NCBI GenBank assembly: GCA_023434145.1
Contig: JAEYTI010000054.1
Span: forward strand, 1-17,151
From: Chloroflexota bacterium
GTDB taxonomy: Bacteria; Chloroflexota; Anaerolineae; Anaerolineales; Anaerolineaceae
DNA length: 17,151 nucleotides
Reading direction: 5' to 3'
A program made the position numbers and the translations under genes. The notes under the pieces are model-generated. The model had not been told where the DNA came from. It saw only the letters and a list, made by a program, of their open reading frames with translations, and made no database searches. This document shows, piece by piece, positions 1-9,500 of the stretch. Position 1 is the stretch's first letter, and every line of letters begins with the position of its first letter.

Positions 1-108
1 TTGGGTGTGGTTGCTATCAAACCTCCCCATAAAACCACGGCAGTTCCTAAAGAGCCTTATTTCTCACCGGAAAGCCAGGGTAATCTGGTAGGCCATCAAA
101 TTTCTGCT

Positions 109-138
109 GTTATTATACCGTCTGGACGGTATAACAAC
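109..138. repeat. Interrupted palindrome upstream of the promoter
   Basis: TTATACCGTC at 113-122 and GACGGTATAA at 125-134 are perfect inverted copies separated by TG. After one mismatch (112/135) the pairing continues for three more bases, giving 14-bp arms. No T-run follows on either strand, so a classical terminator is less likely than a protein-binding site or the end structure of an upstream transcript. Its distance from the promoter (about 95 bp to the -35 box) would suit an upstream operator. The function is an inference. Confidence 0.45.
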
Positions 139-229
139 AAGGGTTAGGCCATATCTTTTACATTTTGTCACTAGCCGTACCGTGGAAAGCTTATACAAAA
201 GCCATTACGGTTTTGTAATGGTGGAATTA

Positions 230-258
230 TTGTTATTAAGAAATAACCCGTTTATAAT
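230..258 (+). promoter_or_regulatory. Sigma70-type promoter for the giant adhesin gene
   Basis: A TTGTTA -35 box at 230-235 (4 of 6 consensus bases) is followed by a 17-bp spacer and a perfect TATAAT -10 box at 253-258. Transcription would start near 265 and give a 5' leader of about 135 nt before the ATG at 400. A 16-bp palindrome (GTTATT-aaga-AATAAC, 232-247) overlaps the -35 box and the spacer, where a bound repressor would block RNA polymerase. The promoter is read by eye only. Confidence 0.6.
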
Positions 259-309
259 ACTGATCAACGTTGTAACTGCTAAGAAAGGCGGGTTTTGGGG
301 GGAAATATT

Positions 310-360
310 ATGGCGCCTGCGCGGCAGCTCCATCAATGACCCCAGAAACAGAGCCTGCCG
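310..360 (+). promoter_or_regulatory. Leader with 9-codon upstream reading frame and hairpin
   Basis: A purine-rich GGGGGGAAA tract at about 297-305 precedes an ATG at 310 that opens a 9-codon frame (MAPARQLHQ) ending with TGA at 337-339. This frame is the same as that of the giant gene, whose ATG at 400 has no clear ribosome-binding site. CGGCAGCTC at 322-330 can pair with GAGCCTGCCG at 351-360 with one bulged base, closing a 20-nt loop. The leader could therefore affect translation of the giant gene. The structure is visible; the regulation is inferred. Confidence 0.3.
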
Positions 361-399
361 AGCAGTTCACTGGCGCTAACAATATCTCCGGATGTATCC

Positions 400-507
400 A
401 TGACAACTTTATACCGTTGGGTTTTGAGGATTGGGGGCTTCGGCCTGATCGTATTGGTGTTAATGAATTTAATATTCGGAGAAGGCGGCGTTATCCCAGC
501 ATTTGCC
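400..507 (+). other. Sec signal peptide of the giant protein
   Basis: Residues 1-36 have the classic three parts: a short basic start with Arg6 and Arg10, a hydrophobic run at about 12-27 (GGFGLIVLVLMNLIFG), and a polar end closing with Ala-Phe-Ala36 before Thr37. The following Pro/Ala-rich linker (about 37-58) would separate the cut site from the first folded domain. If it were not cleaved, the hydrophobic run could instead act as an N-terminal membrane anchor, which matters because no other membrane segment is visible in the protein. Confidence 0.8.
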
Positions 508-3500
508 ACGCCGCCAGAGTCTCTGGTTGCTCCCAGCCGGGGGGCATTGGCGCCTGCGCTGGCACCAGCGCCATCGGTGACGCTCAACGTGCCCACCAGC
601 GTTCAGATTGGCGCTGATTTCTCTTTTACCGTTACCTTCGATAACATCTCTGCAGGAGAAACCGGCTACGGCCCGTTTATTGATTTGTATTTCCCGGCCA
701 ACGGCATCGATGGCGCGGTTTCCGCCCCTCAGGATGGGATTGATTTTATCAGCGCCGCCTACCTGGGCAGCACGTTGAGCAGCAGTAACATCCGAGAGTT
801 CACCTTTGGGCCTACGGGCCAAATCCTCCACCCCTTCCTGCGCGAAACGAACGGTGCTGCGCACGTCGTTCAAGGCATCCCAGGGGATAAGCTGGTGGTC
901 GTGCAGCTTCCATTTGGCTCGTTCGTCCCAGGCCAGCCAGCCGTGCCCATAACCATCAATGCCCGCTTGAGCAACCTGGCGGATCTCAATGCGCCGCTCA
1001 CCCTGCGCGCCCGGGGCGGCTTCCGCTATGGCACTTCGCCGCTGGACGACTGGTGCTGCGATGCGCCGCTGGTGAGCGACAGCCGCCCGAATGCCGGTGT
1101 TTGGAGCCCAAGCGCCCCCGTTACGCCCAACCTGCTCACAATTACGAAGACTTATTCGTTCGCGGAAAATGAAACGGCCACCGGCCCCAATTTCCCGCGC
1201 ACCTATACCATCCGGGTAGATGTGCCAGACCAGCAGACGATCACCAACCTGGTCGTCACCGATTATCTGCCGAATAACGCGGCCTTTCTTTCGGTCGATT
1301 CCATCACCCCTACCGGGTCTGTGACCACGCTTCCGCCGACCGGCATTCCGGCCAGCAATAACTTGCTGGTCGTCTCTATTCCCTCTGTAACCGGCGGGCC
1401 AGGGGATAGTGACGTTTCCATTACCTATTCGTTTTTCATCCCCCGCGCCAACGCTGGTGGAGCGCCCATCCTGCCAGAAGCCACGGGCATTATGGCGACA
1501 TCGGAGAATCGTGTGAAAGCCGTGGGCGACTGGACACCGGTGGATGGGCGTGATACCGGAACGATCGGCAACGCGGTCGCCAACGGCCCTTGCCCCGCCT
1601 GCGCTCCGGCCCATATCCTGTACGACAAATCCATTGCGATCCAGAAGACAGCCGTGCTCGTCAAAAATCTTGGCCCTTCTGGCTACACACCCGGCGACAC
1701 GATCGAATACACGCTCAATTTTCAAATCTCGGACTTTTTTGCCTACGGCAATGTCGTTGTCACCGATATCATCTCGGATGGGCAGCACTTTGACCCTTCC
1801 TTCCGGCCCGTTTTAGAGATCAACGGCAACGGATACGCCATCGCGCCCACTGGAATGACCGACGCCAGCTTTACCGTGGCCCAGGATTTTACCGGTGCGC
1901 TTGAGAACCTACCGGTGTATACCCTTGTCTCACCGCCCCACACAGGCTCGAGCATCATCAGCTTCCGGGTTTCAGATGCGATCACAAACGAGCACGGGCA
2001 AGCCAACGGGCGGCTGATCGGCGGCTGCGTGCCTGCCGCCGGAACCGGCGGAAGCGCGCCAGACTGCGCCAGCTATAATAACGGCGCGACCACCGGGCGC
2101 ATCGTCTTCCGCACCGTAATCCAGGATCAGTTTACCGATCAGTTTTATCCCAACGACCCGGCAGTGAATCACGGAGATTTGATCAAGAATCACGTCACCA
2201 TTGGCGGAGATATCCTTTCCGTCTTGGACACCAGTGTAACAACTGGGAACCAGCAGATTGACGCCAGCAGTACCCAGGCAGCCATCGCCTTTGGCGAGCT
2301 TGGCAAATCGATTTACGCGGTAAACGGGGATGTGTGCCCCAGCCAGCCCTGTTCGGATGTGAAGGTTTCCGTAGGGCAGACGCTCACCTACCGGATCCGG
2401 TACACCCTGCCCACCAGCGACTTTGAAAAGTTGATCTTCACCGATTTGCTGCCGAGGCCAGTCTTCGATGTGGCTGATCCTGACGCAGACGGCGCCCCCG
2501 GCCCGGCCTGGACGCTAGATGATGTGGTCAGCAGTGCAGCCCCGGCTGCCGGGCACATCAAGTTCGGCCCGGCGGATTCGTTCCGCAGCGTGGCCGGAGA
2601 TAATGGACTGTCCTGCTCTGGCGGCAAGAACCAGCCCGCTCCCCCTGGAATGGCGGACGGCACGCCGTGCATCAGCGCCAGCGTCACCGATAATTCCCTG
2701 ACCATTGACTATGGCAGCTTTAACGACCCGGCCAACCGCAGCTCTGTCATTGATCTTTTGCTTACTGCCAAGGTAACCAGCCACCCATTCACCGATGGCC
2801 TGTTCCTGACCAATCAGGTCTCCGTCAGCGAGGGCACAACCAACGCCGGAGATCAAACCCTGACGAGCATCGTTCCGTTTACGGTCAATTCACCCTACCT
2901 GATCACGACCAAGAGCGCGGTCTCCAGCGACAACCCCAACGCAGTGATCAGCGCGCCGCTTCCGGTAGTCTTTAATGCCCCCGGCACAAGCGGCCCGCCT
3001 TGGGCCACCACGCTCAGTTCACAGAAGCTCGCGGCCACGCCAATCGACAGCGATATTTCGGACGTCAATGCCGGCGACCTTGTGCGCTTTGCCATCGTGA
3101 TCGAAAATCAGGGCAGTGGCCTCAACGGCGCGTTCGACGTGACGATCAAAGACTCGCTTCCGGCAGGTTATGTTATTCCGTCGGGTGGGATCAACCTGGA
3201 AGTGCTGCGCGGCGATGGCTCGGCGGTTGCCTATACCGGCCTGGGCGGCGGCATTCCCGATTTCTTCTACAGTGGCATCCGCCTGAACGACTCGGGCACG
3301 ACAGGCGCGTGCGAAACACACTCGCTAACCAGTGGGCGCAATATCGTTTTGATCACCTACGATTTGCAAGTGGCCCCCGATGCCATCCCCGGCCAGCAAA
3401 TCCAGAACATCTCCGCGCTGACCAGCTATCGCTCGCAGCCTGGCGGTGATAACTTCCTGGAAGGCGGGCCGCTCACCGATACGGCCCTCACCACCATTCC

Positions 3501-6500
3501 CAATGCCACCATTTCGAAGGATCTGGTAGGCACGGAAATCGACAACAGCGTTAACGCCACAACCCAGGCGGTGATCGGTGAGAAGGTCACCTATACCGTC
3601 ACCGTAACGCTGCCGCATGGCGCCGCCCCTTCCGCTGAGATTGTTGATACGCTCGACTCCGGTCTGGCCTTCCTCGGCGTGCAGAGTGTGACGTATTCCG
3701 ATGGCGTCAGCGCCAGCACGCCGGTAGGAACCGGCCCCAACCCGGCCAACGTTACTGTGGAAAACGCTAGCGGCGGAACCGGTAACCGGGTAACCTTCCA
3801 ATTCGGCACCCTCACCAACGCCAACCAGGACAATACCGTCGCTGACACCGTTACCATTGTCTACGAAGCTGTGATTGTCAACGTCACAGGCAATCGCAGC
3901 GGCACGCAGCTCAACAATTCCGCCATCTTCCATTGGGTTTCCAAGGACACTGGCAACAATGACGTGCCCAGCCTGACACAGGCCGCCTCCGCACCGGTGG
4001 TCACTGTCATCGAGCCACGGGTAACGGTCGCGAAAACCGCCACCCCTACCAGCGGCCTGGACGCGCTCGACCCGCTGACCTACACCATTACCCTCACTGG
4101 CGCGGTCACCGACGCCTATGACGTCACCCTGAATGATCCCCTGCCCGCGCTCTTCACTAACCCGGTGATAAACACCGTTACCGCCTCAGGCACGACCGCA
4201 CAGTTGAGCGATTTCGAGGTCACTGGCTGCCCTGGCGCTTGCGTGCTGCAAACCGCTCCCACGGCAGTCCTGAATCTCCCGGTAGGTGCCACCATCACCA
4301 TTAATATATCGGGCACGCTGGGATTGGCATTACCCCCCAGCGGCGGCGTGAGCAACACCGCCACGGCCCAATGGACCAGCCTGAGCGGCGCGCCGGGCGA
4401 GCGGTCAACGCACAGCCCGGCCTCAGTCGAGCGCACCGGTGTGGATGGCAGCGGCGCGGCGCAGTTGAATAACTACGCCGGCCAATCCACGGCGGTGGTC
4501 GTCACCAGCAATCCGATCTTGTTGACAAAGTCCATTGTCGCCACTTCCGAAGCCTCCACCACCGATCCTAACGTTGCCGTGGGCGAGATTGTCCGCTACC
4601 GGCTGGTGGGCCAGATCCCAGAAGGGACGATGACCAACCTTCAGTTGGGGGATACGCTTCCCGGCGGAATGACGTTCATCGATGACAACACCGCGACGGT
4701 CTCCTTGATCTGCGACGGAGCTGCAGCTCCCTGCCTTACTTCCAGCACCCTCGATGGGACTGGGCTGGTCGTCAACGGAAGCGCAGTAACATCTGCCCCC
4801 ACCTTTGTTTTACCGGCTGCCGCGATCTCAAACAACGCCGCCAGCAGCGATCATACCTTTACCAACGGCACGCCGGTCTGGTTCAGCCTGGGAAATGTAG
4901 TAAATCTGGACAATGACCTCAGCGCCGAATTTGTGGTAGTGGAATTCAACGCGCTCGTCAACAACCTGGCTGGCAACGTCAACGGTACGGCACTGCCGAA
5001 CAGCTTTGTGACCTATGTGAACGGGGCACAATCTGGCAGCCCTTCCGCGCCGGTGAGCGTGACTGTTCGCGAGCCCGAAATGAGCATGACCAAATCGGTC
5101 ACGCCCAATACCGGCCTCGATTATGGCGATACGGTTACATACACTGTCACTTTTGGCAACGCGGTTACCGCCAGCGCCGATGCCTTCGAGGCACGCATGA
5201 CCGATACACTCCCGGGCACCCTCACGCTGGACCCTGCCTCACTTACCGTGGCATATACACCTGCTTGTGGAACGCCAACAGCAAGCAATGCCACCACAGC
5301 CAGCACGGTGGATGTAACCGTAGACCGCCTGCCGCCCGGCTGCACGGCAACTTTTACCTTTACGGCAGCGCTGCGAATAGGCGTCACGCCCAATCAGACC
5401 ATTGGAAACACGGCCAACCTGGTGTATACCAGCCTGCCGGGCGCGAATGGAACAACGGCGAACGCGACCGGCTCGGGTAACACCGGCTTGGCTGGTTCAC
5501 CTGCCGGTGAGCGCAATGGCAGCGGCGGTATCAACAGTTACCAGAGAACTGCCAGCGCAAACCTGACAACCAAAAACATCACTCGCACGAAGACCCTGAT
5601 TGGCACCGAACTAAACAACCCCGGTAACAACGCTGCCGCTCAGGCTACCATCGGTGAGCTGATTGATTACCAAATGGTCGTCACCATACCGGAAGGAACG
5701 ACGCCCAACCTGGTTCTGGTAGACACGCTGGACAACGGCCTGGCTCTGGCAGGCGACTGCGCTATGGCGCTGCCATACGCGATCACCATCTCCGACCCGG
5801 CGGATGTGACCACCAGCCTGAGTGGATGGCCTTCGGCTTGCCCCAGCACCACCGCTGGCAATAACCCGCTAGTCAGCGCGCCTGGCGGCACGGCTGGCGA
5901 CAGCGGGCGACGCATCAGATGGGACCTGGGCACGGTGACCAACAGCGACACAGACAATACCACCGCCGAAACAATCACCATTTCGTTCCGCGCGGTCATG
6001 CTCAACCTCAACACCGGCGCGCACAATAACCAAAACATCCCGGCGACGAACCGGCGCAATGGATTGGTGGTCTCCTATGGGAGCACCAACATGTCCGCGG
6101 TGTATTCCGGCAACGTTGCGATCGTTGAGCCTGTTATCAATACGGCCAAGTCGGTTTCGTCAGGGCCATACAACGCTGGCGATGCCGTCACCTATACGAT
6201 CGCCCTGACCAACCCGCCCACCAACGCCAGCCCCACCCTGGGCAGCACCACCGCTTTCGGCGTTACCCTCAACGACCCGCTGCCTTCCATGCTGCTAACC
6301 CCTGCCTTGAGCAGCGTGACAGGCGGCGGATTTACCGCGGCAGATTTCACCATCACCGGATGCCCAGCGGCTTGCACCCTGGAAACAGCAAGCGCGTTGG
6401 ATATTCCGGCAAATACCACCGTTGCCATCCAGGTCACCGGCACGCTGGCTTACACGGTTTCGCCAGGACAGGTGATTAGCAACACCGCCACCACACGCTG

Positions 6501-9500
6501 GACCAGCTTGCCCGGCACGCCTGGGGTTCGCTCCACCTATGCCCCCGCCGCGGTGGAACGCGATGGGTCCGGTGGGTTGTTGGGCAGCGGAAGCCTGAAT
6601 GATTACCGCACCGGCGCAGCCGTAAACCTCACCATCAGCGACGTAGCTCCGGCCAAATCCATTGTCCAAAGCTCTGAACCCACGACGAGCGGAGCAAATG
6701 CAGCCGTTGGTGAAATCGTGCGCTATCACCTGGTCGTGCAGATTCCACAGGGCACCTCGCCCAACTTCCAGATACAGGATACGCTGCCCGCCGGGCTGAC
6801 CTTCCTCAACGACGGCACCGCCCGCGTAGCGCTGGTATGCAACGGCCCTGCCCCCTGCCTCACAGCATCAACGCTCGGCACTCCGCTGGGGCTGCTGGTT
6901 AACGGCAATGATGGCTCGCCTACCCCCATCGTTTCCCTTCCAGACGAGGCTGTTTCGCGCGTCGCAACCGGAGACGATGATGACTACGCGAATGGCGATC
7001 CCGTTTTCTTCAGCCTGGGCAACGTGGTCAATAGCGATAATGACACTGATGCCGAATACGTAGTGATCGAGTTTAACGCACTGGTTAACAACCTCCCCGG
7101 CAACACCACAGGCGTTACCCGCACCAACCACTTTACCGTCCTCGTCAATGGGGCGCAGAACGGCCTGCCGTCCAACGACGCCATCGTCACCATTGTGGAG
7201 CCCGCGCTCTCCCTGGCAAAGACGGCCACGCCCCTCAATCCAATCATCGGCGGAACGGTCGGCTACACCCTGACCCTGGAACACACCGCTGCCAGCAGCA
7301 GCACGGCCTTTGACGTGCTTGCGACCGATACGCTGGTTCAGGACACACCGGCAGTCACACTCAACCTGGGCTCGATCAGCGCCGTCGCCACTCCGGCAGG
7401 GTGTGCCAGCGGGCTATCTACTGCCGGTTCGGGTGGCAAGACGGTGGAAGCGCGCGCCGATGAGCTTCCGTTCGGCTGCGTGATCACCATAACCTACACC
7501 GCCCAGGTGGGCGGGGTTGGGCAGATCAATCTGGCGGACGAGTTGAAAAACAACGTCACCGCCACGTGGACTTCGCTGCCCGCCAGCGGCACACCAACGA
7601 ATACCACTGGTTCCAACACACCCGGCATATCTGGCGCACCGGATGGTGAACGGAACGGCTCGGGAGGAACAAATACGTACGTCGCCGCTGCTTCAGCGTC
7701 GGTTACCGTCACCGGGCCAGACCTGGTCATCCAAAAATCCGATGGCGGCGTGCTGCCTTCCGCGGGTGACCTTCTCATCTATACCCTGGCATATCACAAC
7801 GTGGGAAATGCGCCAGCCGACAACGTGATCCTTAGCGAGACCGTCCCGGCCAATGCGGTTTACGAACCGGCTGCGAATACTACACCCTGGACATGCGCCG
7901 GGACCGGCCAGCCCGGCGATATTTGCACGCTCCCGGTTGGCACGCTTGCTCCAGGCGCTTCCGGAAGCCAGACCTTTGTCGTGCGCATCAACAACATCAT
8001 CCCGGTTGGCGTTACCACCATTGACAACACCGCCAGCATTACCGATGACGGCACGCACGGGCCAGAAGCAACCCCCGGTAACAACACCAGCACCACGCAA
8101 ACAACCGTCGCCGCCGCGCCCGACCTGCGCGTGACCAAGGTTCCGGGCGCGCCAGCGGTTATACCGGGTGAAGTGCTCATCTATACACTCCAGTTCGATA
8201 ATATCGGCTCGCGCGACGCGGTTGACGTTCAAATCATTGAAACCGTGCCAACTGGCGCGCGCTTTGTGGCTGCCAGCAGCAGCGCCGGCTGGAGCTGCCC
8301 GGATGGCGCACCTGCCGGAACCACCTGCACGCTCGGTATTGCGCAAGTTAACGCATGGGCAGCCCCTCAGACGGCGCTGTTCGCCGTACGGGTTGATCTC
8401 CCCTTCCCCGCCGCGCCGCGCCAGTTGCATAACATCGTAGATATCGACGACGACGGCCTGAACGGGATCGATCCCAACACGGGCAACAACCACGCGGAAA
8501 CCACCACGCCGGTGAGCACCAGCGTAGATCTGCAGGTGCTAAAAACCGACAGCAGCGCGACGCCAAAGCCCGGCGACACGCTGGTATATACGCTCACCTA
8601 CCGCAACCTGGGCAACCAGAGCGTGACGGGCGTGGTGATAACAGAGACCGTCCCGGCCCACACCCGCTTTACCCTAACCGGTTCTGATTCGCGCTGGTCT
8701 TGCGCGGAGGGCGACCCGGCGGGGACCATCTGCACCCTGAACGCGGGCGCGCTGCCCGGCCTAAGCACCGCTCAGACCGCCGACTTTGCCGTAATCGTTG
8801 ACCAGCCCCTGCCCGCCGGTGTTACCACCCTGGTCAACACGGCCAGCATCGATGATGACCACAATCATGGCGTGGATGCCAACCTGGGCAACAACACCGC
8901 CCAAACCAATACGCCGCTGGATACGCACCCCGACCTGCGGATAGAGAAAAGCGACGGCGGCGTGACAGCCGCGGCTAGCGTAACGGTGAGCTACATGCTG
9001 ACCTACAACAACACCGGCGATATTGCCGCCACCAACGTCACGCTCACCGAAACCGTCCCGGCGAATGCCAGCTTCAACCCAACCAGCTCCGACAGCCGCT
9101 GGAACTGCGCCGCCCTCACCCCAGGTTCAACCTGCACGCTCAACCTGGGCACCGTAACCGCCGGTGGAGCCGATCAGAGCGTGATCTTTGCCGTGACAGT
9201 GGATTCGCCGCTCGCGGCCGGCGTGACAGAAATTTCAAACACCGCCAGCATAACCGATGACGGCACGCACGGCACAGATTCCAATCCCGGCGATAACACC
9301 AGCAGCGATCAAACGGCGGTAACCGGTGCGCCTTACCTGATGGTTGAAAAGACAGATAACGGCGCGGCGCCTATCCCTGGAGATGGTATCAACTACACCA
9401 TTACCTACCGCAATACCGGCACGCGCGGGGCGAGTGGGGTCGTGCTTACCGAAACGATCCCTGCGCACACCACATTCAACGCAGCCTTCAGCCACCCCGG

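Larger units (their letters stand above)
1..399. other. Upstream intergenic region of the giant adhesin gene
   Basis: This stretch has no gene I can support. It is visibly more AT-rich than the following gene, as expected for a regulatory region. It holds an interrupted palindrome at 109-138, overlapping short inverted repeats at 194-221, a sigma70-like promoter at 230-258 and a leader with a short reading frame and hairpin at 310-360. Frame 1 is open from the window edge to a TAG at 145-147 (48 codons). That could be the tail of an upstream gene cut by the window edge, but it shows no recognisable motif and its length is not statistically notable. Confidence 0.6.

Noticed and set aside
1..147. 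Open frame from the window edge to TAG at 145-147, possible tail of an upstream gene
   Set aside because: Only 48 codons without a recognisable motif; an open run of this length is expected by chance among six frames.
182..379. 65-codon frame from GTG 182
   Set aside because: No ribosome-binding site, and the promoter of the giant gene lies inside it.
1..399. Riboswitch (for example c-di-GMP type) in the leader of the adhesin gene
   Set aside because: I looked for the conserved GEMM core and pairing pattern and did not find it; the visible hairpins fit no class I know.
336..617. 93-codon frame overlapping the start of the giant gene
   Set aside because: It runs in another frame over the signal-peptide region of a clear gene and has no protein-like motif; only its first ATG matters, as part of the leader.
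469..1788. 439-codon antisense frame under the giant gene
   Set aside because: GC-rich coding DNA often leaves long open antisense frames; the translation is Arg/Gly-rich without motifs, and the plus-strand modules explain the sequence.
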